Source of the DNA: Pseudomonas campi
GTDB taxonomy: Bacteria > Pseudomonadota > Gammaproteobacteria > Pseudomonadales > Pseudomonadaceae
NCBI RefSeq assembly: GCF_013200955.2
Contig: NZ_CP053697.2
Span: 2,294,001 to 2,358,000, forward strand
Direction of reading: 5' to 3'
DNA: 64,000 nt
Part shown: in pieces, positions 17,863 through 26,642 of the stretch
Position numbering within the stretch: the stretch's first letter is position 1
How the letters are laid out: every line of letters starts with the position of its first letter
Position numbers and translations under genes: made by a program
The notes under the pieces: model-generated
The model's input: the letters and a program-made list of their open reading frames with translations, nothing else
Told to the model about the DNA's origin: nothing
The model's database searches: none

Positions 17863-18318
17863 ATGCTTGACCTGAAAAAGCCGACCAGCCAGCAGGCCGC
17901 CATGGAAGCCTTCTTCTTCGGCTACCAGGCCTTCACCGCCAAACCGGACGAAATGCTCGCCCGCCGGGGTCTGTCGCGGGTTCACCATCGCATTCTGTTC
18001 TTCATCGCCCGCTACCCGGGGCTGAGCATGAAACAGCTGCTCGGCTATCTGGGCGTGAGCAAGCAGGCGCTGAACATTCCGCTGCGCCAGTTGCTGGAAA
18101 TGAATCTGGTGGAAAGCCTGGCGGCGCCGGACGACAAGCGCAAACGCCTGCTGGCGCTGACCGACGATGGCGCCAAGCTGGAGCAGGCGCTGCGCCGCGA
18201 GCAGGTGAAACTGCTCGAGCGCATGCTCGCAGAAGCCGGCGCGGATGCAGTGAGCAGCTGGTTGGCGGTCAACCAGCGGCTCGGCAACACCCGCCAGGTG
18301 CTGCTCGGCGAAGACTGA
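17863..18318 (+). CDS. MarR-family transcriptional regulator
   Basis: A 151-residue protein with a winged helix-turn-helix (about 40-105): ILFFIARYPGLSMKQLLGYLGVSKQALNIPLRQL is the HTH core and APDDKRKRLLALTDDG is the wing. Such proteins bind palindromes as dimers and usually control a neighbouring gene. The divergent aminotransferase-GST pair is the obvious candidate target. Its stop abuts the stop of the next minus-strand gene. Confidence 0.93.
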   Translation: MLDLKKPTSQQAAMEAFFFGYQAFTAKPDEMLARRGLSRVHHRILFFIARYPGLSMKQLLGYLGVSKQALNIPLRQLLEMNLVESLAAPDDKRKRLLALTDDGAKLEQALRREQVKLLERMLAEAGADAVSSWLAVNQRLGNTRQVLLGED

Positions 18319-18963
18319 TCAGCCCTGGGCCGGCTGCCCGCGCAACTCCTCGGCGCCGCGGAAGAACACCAGCATCATGCACAGCGTGGCGCCCACCAGC
18401 GGCACAACCGCCAGCACCATCAGCAGGATGGTGGCCAGCAAACCGCCACCGACGATTTCCATCCAGGCCATCACGCGGAACACCGGATAGACGTCCTTGA
18501 CCTGCAACAGCCTGATCCCCAGCCACAGCGTCACCCCACCCAGCACGGCCAGCAAGCCGAAGTAGACGAACATCGGCCAGCCGAACTGAGCCAGCTCGGC
18601 ATCGCCGAAAGCCAGGTCAAAACCCTCCAGCACCAGCATAAAGAACACCGAAAGCCACACCGGCAGGCTCAGGCGGCGGGCACTGAAGCGCTGCTCGGCA
18701 AAGCCTTTGAAGCGCAGCAGCAGGTACATGCCGAGCATGACGGTGACCAGCCCAAGGGCCACCACGCCCTGTTGCAGAAGGGCATCGGCTTGCTCGTCGA
18801 CGACGAACACCAGCACCATGTCAACCAGGGACGCAAGCAGCGACACCAGGCATAGCCAACCAAGCACCTGCAGTTGCCCGGCACTCCAGCCCAGCAGTGG
18901 CTGAGGCGATTGCTGATCGACCAACGCCACCTGTGGCGCGGCATAAGGGTTGTTTTGTTCCAT
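18319..18963 (-). CDS. Membrane protein of unknown function, 214 aa
   Basis: The N-terminus MEQNNPYAAPQVALVD is the NPYxAP-type leader common to a group of DUF-type integral membrane proteins. About five hydrophobic segments follow. No catalytic motif is visible. The gene converges with the MarR gene without any spacer, and its start is about 140 bases from the divergent LysE-type exporter gene. No function can be assigned. Confidence 0.85.
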   Translation of the reverse strand: MEQNNPYAAPQVALVDQQSPQPLLGWSAGQLQVLGWLCLVSLLASLVDMVLVFVVDEQADALLQQGVVALGLVTVMLGMYLLLRFKGFAEQRFSARRLSLPVWLSVFFMLVLEGFDLAFGDAELAQFGWPMFVYFGLLAVLGGVTLWLGIRLLQVKDVYPVFRVMAWMEIVGGGLLATILLMVLAVVPLVGATLCMMLVFFRGAEELRGQPAQG

Positions 18964-19106
18964 ACGACTTCCTGTGTCTGCGATGAAAGGAACAGTACCG
19001 TGCAGTTTCGACTCTGGCGAAAACTGTATCGCTCAAAGCACGCGCTGCTGTACCGCGACGCTCAGCCTAACAGGGCATAGGCTGCCAGCAAGCCCGGAGT
19101 GTTGCC

Positions 19107-19718
19107 ATGACCACTGAACTGTTGCTCGCCTTTATCGCCTTTGCCTTCGTCACCTCGGTTACCCCGGGGCCGAACAACATGATGCTGCTCGCCTCCGGGG
19201 TGAATTTCGGCGTGCGCCGCAGCCTGCCACACATGCTCGGCATCAGCCTGGGTTTCATGATCCTGGTGATCGCCGTGGGCCTGGGGCTTGGCCAATTGTT
19301 CGAGCAGTTCCCGCCGCTGTACAGCGCGCTGCGCTACGGTGGCGCGGCTTATCTGTTGTACCTGGCCTGGAAGATTGCCGGCGCCGGCGCACCGGATGCC
19401 GCCAGCGGCAACAGCAAGCCGTTTACCTTCCTGCAGGCCGCGGCCTTCCAGTGGGTCAACCCCAAGGCCTGGATCATGGCCATCGGCGCCATCACCACCT
19501 ACACCCCGCATGAGGGCTTTCTGCTCAACGTGCTGCTGATCGCCGCCCTGTTCGCCCTAGTCAACTGCCCCAGCGTCGGCTTGTGGACCGTGGCCGGCAG
19601 CTTCCTGCGCCGCTGGCTGGAGGCGCCGCGCGTGCTGCGTGCTTTCAACATCGGCATGGCCTTGCTACTGGTGGCTTCGCTCTACCCTATCCTTAGCGAT
19701 TTCCAAGGACCGCTCTGA
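19107..19718 (+). CDS. LysE/RhtB-family exporter
   Basis: The 203-residue inner-membrane protein has six predicted spans and the family signature VTPGPNNMMLLASGVNFG near the N-terminus. LysE/RhtB proteins export amino acids or derivatives; the substrate is unknown. The ATG at 19107 follows a GGAGTGTTGCC site. The stop TGA overlaps the ATG of the BenE-type gene by one base (TGATG), so the two are translationally coupled. Confidence 0.93.
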   Translation: MTTELLLAFIAFAFVTSVTPGPNNMMLLASGVNFGVRRSLPHMLGISLGFMILVIAVGLGLGQLFEQFPPLYSALRYGGAAYLLYLAWKIAGAGAPDAASGNSKPFTFLQAAAFQWVNPKAWIMAIGAITTYTPHEGFLLNVLLIAALFALVNCPSVGLWTVAGSFLRRWLEAPRVLRAFNIGMALLLVASLYPILSDFQGPL

Positions 19719-20908
19719 TGACCCAGGCCCAACCCCTGCCCTTGCGCCCGCTGGCAGACAGCTCGCCATCGGCAGTCGTCGCCGGCTTCGTCGCCATGCT
19801 CACCGGCTACACCAGCTCGCTGGTGCTGATGTTCCAGGCCGGCCAGGCGGCCGGCCTGAGTACTGCGCAGATCTCCTCCTGGCTGTGGGCCCTGTCGATC
19901 GGCATGGCGATCTGTACCATCGGCCTGTCGCTGCGCTACCGCGCACCGATCGTGGTGGCCTGGTCGACCCCCGGCGCGGCGCTGCTGATCACCAGCCTGC
20001 CGGGGGTAACGTACCCGGAAGCCATCGGCGCCTTTGTCGTCTGCGCCCTGCTGCTCAGCCTGCTGGGCCTGTCCGGCACCTTCGAGCGAGTCATGCGCCA
20101 CCTGCCGGCCTCGTTGGCCGCGGCGCTGCTGGCCGGGATCCTGTTCCGCATCGGCAGCGAAATCTTTATCGCTGCGCAAAGCAACACCTTGCTGGTGCTG
20201 GCCATGTTTTTCACCTTTCTGCTCGGCAAGCGCCTGCTGCCGCGCTATGCCGTGCCGGCGGCGCTGCTGGTCGGCGCAAGCGTGGCCGGTGTGCTGGGTC
20301 TGCTGGATTTCAGCCAGTTCGAGTGGCAGGTGGCGGTTCCGGTGTGGACCACACCGAGCTTCTCCTTCAGCGCGGTGATCAGCATCGGCATTCCGCTGTT
20401 CGTGGTGGCGATGGCCTCGCAGAACATTCCCGGGATTGCCGTGCTGCGCGCCGATGGCTATGACGTACCGCCCTCGCCACTGATCTCCACCACCGGCATC
20501 GCCTCGCTGCTGCTGGCGCCGTTTGGCTCCCATGGCATCAACCTGGCGGCCATCAGTGCGGCGATCTGTACCGGCGCCGAAGCCCATGAGGATCGTCACA
20601 AGCGTTACACCGCGGCGCTCTGGTGCGGGGTGTTCTACGGCATCGCCGGGATTTTCGCTGCGACCCTGGCCGCGCTGTTCGCCGCGTTGCCGACAGCCCT
20701 GGTGCTGTCCATCGCCGCCCTGGCCCTGCTCGGTTCCATCGGCAATGGCCTGGCCCAGGCCATGCAGAACCCTGGCGAGCGTGACGCCGCGCTGATCACC
20801 TTCATGGTCACCGCCTCGGGCATGACTCTGCTCGGTATCGGCTCGGCCTTCTGGGGCCTGATCGGCGGCGCGCTGACCCTGCTGATCCTCAACTGGCGCA
20901 AGGTGTAG
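19718..20908 (+). CDS. BenE-family benzoate/H+ symporter-like transporter
   Basis: A 396-residue polytopic protein with about 11-12 spans, in the BenE family. Segments such as GFVAMLTGYTSSLVLMFQA and VAWSTPGAALLITSLPG match the conserved transmembrane helices. Benzoate is the characterised substrate of E. coli and Acinetobacter BenE, but no aromatic-degradation gene is nearby, so specificity is open. Its TAG stop is made of the first bases of a REP arm (GTAGCCCGG), so the C-terminus ends at the repeat. Confidence 0.93.
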   Translation: MTQAQPLPLRPLADSSPSAVVAGFVAMLTGYTSSLVLMFQAGQAAGLSTAQISSWLWALSIGMAICTIGLSLRYRAPIVVAWSTPGAALLITSLPGVTYPEAIGAFVVCALLLSLLGLSGTFERVMRHLPASLAAALLAGILFRIGSEIFIAAQSNTLLVLAMFFTFLLGKRLLPRYAVPAALLVGASVAGVLGLLDFSQFEWQVAVPVWTTPSFSFSAVISIGIPLFVVAMASQNIPGIAVLRADGYDVPPSPLISTTGIASLLLAPFGSHGINLAAISAAICTGAEAHEDRHKRYTAALWCGVFYGIAGIFAATLAALFAALPTALVLSIAALALLGSIGNGLAQAMQNPGERDAALITFMVTASGMTLLGIGSAFWGLIGGALTLLILNWRKV

Positions 20909-20963
20909 CCCGGATGTAATCCGGGATCGGAGTCGCCGGTCTCCCGGATTGCATCCGGGCTAC
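20905..20963. repeat. REP pair, GTAGCCCGGAT family, starting inside the BenE stop codon
   Basis: Facing arms GTAGCCCGGATGTAATCCGG and ATTGCATCCGGGCTAC. The T-A-G of the left arm is the in-frame stop of the transporter gene. Confidence 0.85.
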
Positions 20964-20980
20964 GACGCACTTGCAGCACG

Positions 20981-21008
20981 AAAAAGCCCGGGCATGCCCG
21001 GGCTTTTT
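20981..21008. terminator. Bidirectional terminator between BenE-like and BASS genes
   Basis: A near-perfect palindrome (AAAAAGCCCGGGC / GCCCGGGCTTTTT) provides A and T tracts on both sides, ending the convergent transporter genes. Confidence 0.9.
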
Positions 21009-21022
21009 CTTGGCGCGACGTA

Positions 21023-21919
21023 TCAGGCCGCCTCGGCTTCCTCGCTGGCCAGTTCCTTGCCGTGGGCGAAGTTGACCCACCAGCCGAAGGCTGCAGCGGT
21101 GAAGAACATGATGAAGCTGTAGATCGCCGCCGGAATGGCCATGGTGGCGTTGTTCAGCAGCATCGGACTGAGCGCCAGGGCGATCGCCAGGGTGCCGTTG
21201 TGGATGCCGATTTCCATGCCGATGGCCACCGCCTGGCGGCGTGGCAGCTTCATCAGGCGCGGCACGCCGTAACCCACGGCGAGGCTGACCAGGTTGAACA
21301 GCAACGCCGCCAGACCAACCACCGGGGCGTAGTCCACCACCGTCTGCCAGTCCTTGATGAAGGCCAGCACCACCACCAGCACTAGGAACAGCGCGGAGAT
21401 GATCTTCACCGGCTTCTCCATGGCGTTGGCGAAGCCGGGCGCCAGACGGCGAATCACCATGCCGATGGCCACCGGGCCGAGCACGATGGCGAACACCTGC
21501 ACCACTTTGGCGAACTGCAGCGGGATGGCCTGATCGGCCTCCATGAAATACGCCAGCGACAGGTTGACGATAAACGGCATGGTCAGGATCGCGATCACCG
21601 AGTTGACGGCCGTCAGCGTCACGTTCAGCGCCACATCACCGTGGGCCAGATGGCTGTAAAGGTTGGCCGAGGTTCCGCCGGGCGAAGCCGCCAGCAGCAT
21701 CAGGCCGACCGCCAGCGCCGGTGCCAGGCCGAAGCCCTTGGCAATCAGGAAGCACAGCAGCGGCAACAGCAGCAGCTGGCAACCCAGGCCGATCAGTACC
21801 GGTTTGGGAAACTTCACCACCCGGGCGAAGTCCGCCAGGGTCAGCGACAAGCCCAGTCCGAGCATAATGATGCCCAGGGCTATGGGGAGAAATGCGGTGA
21901 GCAAGGGTGATGCGGTCAT
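21023..21919 (-). CDS. Bile acid:sodium symporter (BASS) family transporter
   Basis: A 298-residue polytopic protein with about 9-10 spans. Family blocks include LMLLAASPGGTSANLYSHLAHGD (sodium-site crossover) and GMEIGIHNGTLAIALA. Bacterial members move organic anions with sodium; the substrate is unknown. The ATG at 21919 was chosen (MTASPLLTAFLPIALG) with a GGAG site 13 bases upstream; the longer open frame has a charged, implausible N-terminus. Confidence 0.92.
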   Translation of the reverse strand: MTASPLLTAFLPIALGIIMLGLGLSLTLADFARVVKFPKPVLIGLGCQLLLLPLLCFLIAKGFGLAPALAVGLMLLAASPGGTSANLYSHLAHGDVALNVTLTAVNSVIAILTMPFIVNLSLAYFMEADQAIPLQFAKVVQVFAIVLGPVAIGMVIRRLAPGFANAMEKPVKIISALFLVLVVVLAFIKDWQTVVDYAPVVGLAALLFNLVSLAVGYGVPRLMKLPRRQAVAIGMEIGIHNGTLAIALALSPMLLNNATMAIPAAIYSFIMFFTAAAFGWWVNFAHGKELASEEAEAA

Positions 21920-22020
21920 TCTTGTTGTTCTCCGAAACGAGTCGGCCGATTCTTCACGACTACCAACAACCTTGTAACTGGCTTTGCGCGCCAAGGGGCG
22001 GTATTGCTGTTACAGAATGC

Positions 22021-22045
22021 AAAAAAGGCGCCTTGCGGCGCCTTC
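22021..22045 (-). terminator. Terminator of the SDR gene
   Basis: Read on the minus strand, an 8-bp stem (AAGGCGCC, loop GCAA, GGCGCCTT) followed by a run of T lies 5 bases after the SDR stop. Confidence 0.88.
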
Positions 22046-22049
22046 AGGT

Positions 22050-22811
22050 TCAGATCGCGGTAGCCCCGCCATCCACCGCCAACGAGTGGCCGGTGGTGAA
22101 GCCTGCCCCGTCACAGCAGAGGTAGAGCACCGCCGTGGCGATTTCCTCGACTCGCCCGATACGCCCAACCGGGTGCATGCCGGCGACGAACTCGGCTTTC
22201 TTCGGGTCAGCTTCGGCTGCACGGCGCCACATGTCGGTGTCGATCACCGCCGGGCACACGGCGTTGACGCGGATCTTCTTCTTGCCATATTCGACGGCAG
22301 CGGACTTGGTGAGACCGATTACCGCGTGCTTGGAGGCGGCATAGATGCTCATCTTCGGTGCGGCCCCGAGGCCGGCCACCGAGGCGGTGTTGACGATGGC
22401 ACCACCACCCTGGGCCAGCAGCAGCGGGATCTGGTGCTTCATGCACAGCCATACGCCCTTGACGTTGACACCCATGATGGCGTCGTACTCGGCCTCGCTG
22501 CCCTCGGCCAGCTTGCCCTTCTCGATCTCGATGCCGGCGTTGTTGAAGGCGTAGTCCAGGCGGCCATAGGCGGCCAGGGTGCGCTCCATGAGCACCTTGA
22601 CCTCGGCTTCGCGGGTCACGTCGCAGCGTACGAAGGCGGCATCACCACCGGCTTCGCGGATCAGCTGCACGGTGCCTTCGCCGCCGACCACGTCGACATC
22701 GGAAACCACCACCTGCAGGCCTTCGCCCGCAAAGGCCAGGGCGGTGGCACGGCCAATGCCGGCGGCACCACCGGTTACGAGAGCTACTTTGCCGGAAAAG
22801 GTCATGCTCAT
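22050..22811 (-). CDS. Short-chain dehydrogenase/reductase (classical SDR)
   Basis: The 253-residue NAD(P)-dependent oxidoreductase has the cofactor motif TGGAAGIG (residues 14-21), D37-type acidic end of the second strand (VVSDVDVV), NNAG, the catalytic serine in TASVAG and YAASK. The acidic residue after strand 2 suggests NAD preference. The C-terminus (TGHSLAVDGGATAI) is typical of the FabG-like classical group. The substrate cannot be told. The gene is monocistronic with its own terminator. Confidence 0.93.
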   Translation of the reverse strand: MSMTFSGKVALVTGGAAGIGRATALAFAGEGLQVVVSDVDVVGGEGTVQLIREAGGDAAFVRCDVTREAEVKVLMERTLAAYGRLDYAFNNAGIEIEKGKLAEGSEAEYDAIMGVNVKGVWLCMKHQIPLLLAQGGGAIVNTASVAGLGAAPKMSIYAASKHAVIGLTKSAAVEYGKKKIRVNAVCPAVIDTDMWRRAAEADPKKAEFVAGMHPVGRIGRVEEIATAVLYLCCDGAGFTTGHSLAVDGGATAI

Positions 22812-22961
22812 GTCTCTATCCTCGCAGGGAGTTGGGAATGAGCGCAGTCTAGCCAGCCACCCGCGTCACGAGCAGCACTATCAAGGTGCCGTGTAAAAGA
22901 CTATCCATCCGAGTGATGAAAGCCAGGAGGCCTCCATCACCGAGATGGATTAATCCTGCAG

Positions 22962-23657
22962 TTAGTTGAGTTCGCCGACGATCTCGGCCAGGGCCTTGGC
23001 CGGGTTGCTGGCCTGGCTGATCGGGCGGCCGATCACCAGGTAGTCGGAACCGGCCTTGAGCGCATCGGCCGGGGTGAGGATGCGCCGTTGGTCATCGGCC
23101 GCACTGCCCGCCGGGCGAATGCCGGGGGTCACCAGTTGCAGGGCCGGCTGTGCAGCCTTGAGGGCCGGCGCTTCCTGGGCCGAGCAGACCAGACCGTCCA
23201 TGCCCGCCTGGGCAGCCAGACCCGCCAGGCGCAGCACCTGCTCCTGCGGGGCGATGTCCAGGCCGATGCCGGCCAGGTCGTCCTGCTCCATGCTGGTCAG
23301 CACGGTCACGCCGATCAGCAGCGGCTTGGCGCCGCTGAGTTTGTCCAGCTCGTTGCGGCAGGCCGCCATCATGCGCAGGCCACCGGAGCAGTGCACGTTG
23401 ACCATCCATACGCCCAGCTCGGCGGCGGCCTTGACCGCCATCGCCGTGGTGTTGGGGATGTCGTGGAATTTCAGGTCGAGGAACACCTCGAAGCCCTTGG
23501 CCTGCAAGGTCTCGACCACCGCCGGGCCGCTGCGGGTGAACAGCTCCTTGCCCACCTTGACCCGGCACAGCGTGGGATCGAGCTGATCGGCGAGGGCCAG
23601 CGCGGCGTCACGGGAAGGAAAGTCGAGGGCAACGATGATCGGGGTCTGGCAGGACAT
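22962..23657 (-). CDS. pyrF: Orotidine 5'-phosphate decarboxylase
   Basis: The 231-residue enzyme converts OMP to UMP. It shows the catalytic D-x-K-x-x-D motif ([11 protein letters not shown]), the N-terminal [11 protein letters not shown] and the phosphate-binding VTPGIRP segment plus IGRPI near the end. Length is normal for the short bacterial group. The ATG at 23657 opens [13 protein letters not shown]; the longer in-frame extension has no family match. Confidence 0.97.
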   Translation of the reverse strand: MSCQTPIIVALDFPSRDAALALADQLDPTLCRVKVGKELFTRSGPAVVETLQAKGFEVFLDLKFHDIPNTTAMAVKAAAELGVWMVNVHCSGGLRMMAACRNELDKLSGAKPLLIGVTVLTSMEQDDLAGIGLDIAPQEQVLRLAGLAAQAGMDGLVCSAQEAPALKAAQPALQLVTPGIRPAGSAADDQRRILTPADALKAGSDYLVIGRPISQASNPAKALAEIVGELN

Positions 23658-23975
23658 GGCGGGCTCACAGGCAGGTCGAAAACGCCGCGCATTGTAGCGA
23701 AAGCCGCCGCCGGCGTCAGAACTGGCGCCCGGTGGGCTGCTAAGCGGCCGCGCCAGGGCCGTCATGCACCCGGCCAGTGCTTGGGTACCGGCAGAAGCCT
23801 CGGGAGTCGGCGTGCTCCCGCCACACGCAGGCACCACAGGCCACCTGCCCCGTTACGCCCCAGTCCTGGTTGACGCCCACCCGTTTGCCCGCAACCTGGC
23901 ATTCACCGCAGCAATGCTTCCGCACCGGCGTGACGCCGTTAAACTGTGCGCCTTCCCCACGACCAGGCAGCAGTC
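23658..23975. other. Intergenic region between divergent pyrF and thioesterase genes
   Basis: About 320 bases without a supported gene. It must contain the pyrF promoter and the thioesterase promoter. I see no convincing structured RNA, repeat or operator. Confidence 0.4.
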
Positions 23976-24416
23976 ATGGCCCGTCTCCAGCTCGATTTCT
24001 CCCAGCAGCCCTTCTGCTACAGCACCCACATGACCGTGCGCAGCACCGACATCAATGCCAGCAATCACCTGGGCAACGATTCGATGATCTCGATGATTTC
24101 CGAAGCACGGGCGCGCTTTCTGTTCGATTTCGGCATCCGCGAAACGGCTGAGGACGACGGCATCATCGTCACCGACCTGGCCACCATGTACCGCGCCGAA
24201 TCCCACGCCCGCGACCAGTTGCTGTTCGAAGTCGGCGTGATGGATTTCAACCGCTACGGCGGCGACATCATCTTCCGCATCACCCGCCCGGTCGACGGCA
24301 CGCTGATCGCCCTGGCCAAATCCGGCTTCGTGTTCTTCGACTACCGCCTGGGCAAGGTCGCCGCCATGCCCGAGTCATTTCGCGGCAAGTTCCCCGCGGT
24401 CAACTGGCTGGACTGA
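23976..24416 (+). CDS. Hotdog-fold acyl-CoA thioesterase-like protein
   Basis: A 146-residue 4-hydroxybenzoyl-CoA thioesterase-type protein. The segment THMTVRSTDINASNHLGNDSMISMISEARARFL is the family's substrate-binding helix, with the usual catalytic Asp position occupied by N (NASNHLGND), so D45-type residues nearby could serve. The rest (YRAESHARDQLLFEVGV, KSGFVFFDYRLGKVAAMPE) matches the YbgC-like group. The ATG at 23976 was preferred over an upstream GTG at 23946 because the fold starts there. Confidence 0.85.
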   Translation: MARLQLDFSQQPFCYSTHMTVRSTDINASNHLGNDSMISMISEARARFLFDFGIRETAEDDGIIVTDLATMYRAESHARDQLLFEVGVMDFNRYGGDIIFRITRPVDGTLIALAKSGFVFFDYRLGKVAAMPESFRGKFPAVNWLD

Positions 24417-24493
24417 GGCTGGCGCAGCGCTGGAGCAGGTTCTAGGGTTAATCACGGATTGCCCACCAGAGGCATCAGCCGAGGAGCCCAGAC

Positions 24494-24967
24494 ATGCGCA
24501 TTCTCTTCCAACCCCTGCTGCTGGCCAGCCTGGCAGCACTGCCCATGGCCAGCCAGGCCGAGCCTTCCGTCGAGCGCGGCCGCTACCTGGTACAGGTATC
24601 CGGCTGCAACGATTGCCATACCTCCGGCTATATCATGGCGCCAGACCAGGTGCCGGAAAGCGCCTGGCTGCTGGGCGACAGCCTGGGCTGGAGCGGGCCC
24701 TGGGGCGTCACCTACGCCAGCAACCTGCGCCTGGTATTGCCCAAATTGACGGAAGAACAGTGGCTGCAACTGGCGCGCAACGCCAACTACCGCCCGCCCA
24801 TGCCCAACCACGCGTTGCGCATCATGGAAGAAGACGATCTGCGCAGCATCCATCGCTTCGCCAAGCAACTCGGTGAAGCCGGCCAGCCGGCACCCGCCGC
24901 CTTGCCGCCCGGGCAGACGGCCCAAGGCCCGGTGGTGCAGTTTCCGCAACCGCCCACGCAACCCTGA
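24494..24967 (+). CDS. Periplasmic monoheme cytochrome c
   Basis: The 157-residue protein has a signal peptide (about 1-22, ending ASQA), one heme c motif CNDCH (38-42) and downstream methionines (YRPPMPNHALRIM), one of which is likely the distal ligand. A proline-rich tail follows (PAPAALPPGQTAQGP). It is probably an electron carrier for a periplasmic dehydrogenase or oxidase not encoded here. No cotranscribed partner is seen. Confidence 0.9.
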   Translation: MRILFQPLLLASLAALPMASQAEPSVERGRYLVQVSGCNDCHTSGYIMAPDQVPESAWLLGDSLGWSGPWGVTYASNLRLVLPKLTEEQWLQLARNANYRPPMPNHALRIMEEDDLRSIHRFAKQLGEAGQPAPAALPPGQTAQGPVVQFPQPPTQP

Positions 24968-25073
24968 GCGTCGCGCCCCAATACAGTGCGAAGAGCATCA
25001 CTTGCGCACCGTATTGAACCGACCACCTCGAGCAACACGGCTGTACAGCCCGCGCAGCAGGCAAACAGGCACG

Positions 25074-25090
25074 TTGGCCCGGCTCTTGCT
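25074..25090 (+). promoter_or_regulatory. Sigma-54-type promoter upstream of the nitrate transporter
   Basis: TTGGCCC-GGCTC-TTGCT matches the RpoN consensus TTGGCAC-N5-TTGCA with exact GG-N10-GC spacing. Transcription would begin near 25101. NtrC-type nitrogen control fits the gene function. Confidence 0.65.
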
Positions 25091-25134
25091 GTAGTACCGC
25101 CATGGCATCCAATGGCGGTTGCCCCAGATACGAC

Positions 25135-25186
25135 AAAGGCGTCGCACTACCCCGCTAACTAGCGATCAGGTGGTGCGGCGCTTTTT
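25135..25186 (+). terminator. Leader terminator/attenuator before the nitrate transporter
   Basis: AAAGGCGTCGCACTACC pairs with GGTGGTGCGGCGCTTT (one bulge, two G-U pairs), enclosing a CGCT/AGCG inner helix, and is followed by TTTTT. It lies about 200 bases before the ORF start, which suggests attenuation of the transporter mRNA. Confidence 0.65.
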
Positions 25187-25387
25187 GCGTTTCAGCCCCA
25201 ACGCATGGGGTGGGTCGACGGGCCGCGATCCGGACGTCGATCGGTAACTCTCTCAATCTGGCTGCGGCTTCGGCCTCAGGGCTGGGCGTCACAAGCGCCC
25301 GGCTTCGCCCGGTGGCTGCCGGCGATGTGCCCACGATCACATCGACCGGCAGCCTACCGGGACTCTCATTTGCTGACGAGGTGTTGG

Positions 25388-26599
25388 ATGAATACAAGTT
25401 TCTGGAAAGCCGGCCACACACCGACGCTGTTCGCCGCCTTCCTTTATTTCGATCTGAGCTTCATGGTCTGGTACGTGCTCGGCCCGATGGGCGTGCAGAT
25501 TGCCACCGACCTGGGCCTGACCACCCAGCAACGCGCCATGATGGTGGCCACGCCGATTCTGGCGGGTGCCGTACTGCGCTTCCTGATGGGCCTGCTGGCC
25601 GACCGCACGTCGCCCAAGACCGCCGGCCTGATCGGCCAGGTGATTGTCATCGCCGCCCTCACGGTGGCCTGGCTGCACGGCGTGCATAGCTACGAGCAAG
25701 CACTGTTGCTCGGTCTGTTCCTCGGTTTCGCCGGTGCCTCCTTCGCCGTCGCCCTGCCGCTGGCCTCGCAGTGGTACCCGCCGCAGCACCAGGGCAAGGC
25801 CATGGGCATCGCCGGCGCCGGCAACTCCGGCACCGTGCTGGCCGCCCTCTTCGCCCCCGGCCTGGCCGCCATGTTCGGCTGGAGCAACGTGTTCGGCCTG
25901 GCGCTGATTCCGCTGGTGCTGGTGCTGATCATCTTCGCCATGGTGGCGCGCAACGCCCCGGAGCGGCCGCCGGTGAAATCCATGGCCGACTACCTCAAGG
26001 CCCTGGGTGACCGCGACAGCTGGTGGTTCATGTTCTTCTACAGCGTGACCTTCGGTGGTTTCCTCGGCCTGGCCAGCACCCTGCCCGGCTACTTCCATGA
26101 CCAGTACGGCTTCGATCCGGTCAAGGCGGGTTACTACACCGCTGCCTGCGTGTTCGCCGGCAGCCTGATGCGCCCGCTCGGCGGCGCCCTGGCCGACCGC
26201 ATCGGCGGCATCCGCTCGCTGCTGGTGATGTACACCTGCGCCTCGATCTGCATCGCCGCCGTCGGCTTCAACCTGCCCAGCTCGCTGGCCGCCCTGGCCC
26301 TGTTCGTGGTCGCCATGCTCAGCCTGGGTGCCGGCAACGGTGCGGTGTTCCAGCTGGTGCCGCAGCGCTTTCGCAAGGAAATCGGCGTGATGACCGGCTT
26401 GATCGGCATGGCCGGCGGCATCGGCGGTTTCTGCCTGACCGCCGGGCTCGGCGCCATCAAGCAGTCCACCGGCTCCTACCAGCTCGGCCTGTGGCTGTTC
26501 GCCAGCCTGGGCATCCTGGCCTGGGTCGGCCTGTACGGCGTCAAGCTGCGCTGGCGCACCACCTGGGGCAGCGCTGCAGTAACTGCCGCCCGCGTATAA
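25388..26599 (+). CDS. Nitrate/nitrite transporter, NNP (NarK/NasA) family
   Basis: A 403-residue 12-TM major-facilitator protein. The nitrate signatures are IAGAGNSGTVLAALFAP in helix 5 and SLGAGNGAVFQLVPQRF in helix 11, with the loop LLADRTSPKTAGL. It should import nitrate for assimilation. The ATG at 25388 gives MNTSFWKAGHTPTLF. It heads the nas cluster; the phosphatase-kinase gene follows 196 bases later. In P. aeruginosa the equivalent gene is in the same position relative to the kinase and reductase genes. Confidence 0.93.
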   Translation: MNTSFWKAGHTPTLFAAFLYFDLSFMVWYVLGPMGVQIATDLGLTTQQRAMMVATPILAGAVLRFLMGLLADRTSPKTAGLIGQVIVIAALTVAWLHGVHSYEQALLLGLFLGFAGASFAVALPLASQWYPPQHQGKAMGIAGAGNSGTVLAALFAPGLAAMFGWSNVFGLALIPLVLVLIIFAMVARNAPERPPVKSMADYLKALGDRDSWWFMFFYSVTFGGFLGLASTLPGYFHDQYGFDPVKAGYYTAACVFAGSLMRPLGGALADRIGGIRSLLVMYTCASICIAAVGFNLPSSLAALALFVVAMLSLGAGNGAVFQLVPQRFRKEIGVMTGLIGMAGGIGGFCLTAGLGAIKQSTGSYQLGLWLFASLGILAWVGLYGVKLRWRTTWGSAAVTAARV

Positions 26600-26642
26600 C
26601 CCTGTGTCCGGTGCCGGGCTCACTGCCCGGCCCCGCACAGGT

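Larger units (their letters stand above)
24968..25387 (+). other. Leader region of the nitrate transporter gene
   Basis: This 420-base gap holds a sigma-54-type promoter (25074-25090), a terminator-like hairpin (25135-25186) and about 200 further bases before the transporter ATG in which I see nothing definite. The terminator stem shares the ACAAAGGCGTC start and an inner CGCTA/TAGCG helix with the one before the nitrate reductase genes, so the leaders look related. Confidence 0.55.

Noticed and set aside
25096..25119. Hairpin ACCGCCAT/ATGGCGGT as an ANTAR motif
   Set aside because: The loop is 8 bases and lacks A1/G4, and the predicted transcript start would remove most of the 5' arm.
25155..25421. 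Small open frame on the minus strand in the nitrate transporter leader
   Set aside because: It has no ribosome site or family match and overlaps the leader terminator and the real transporter start.
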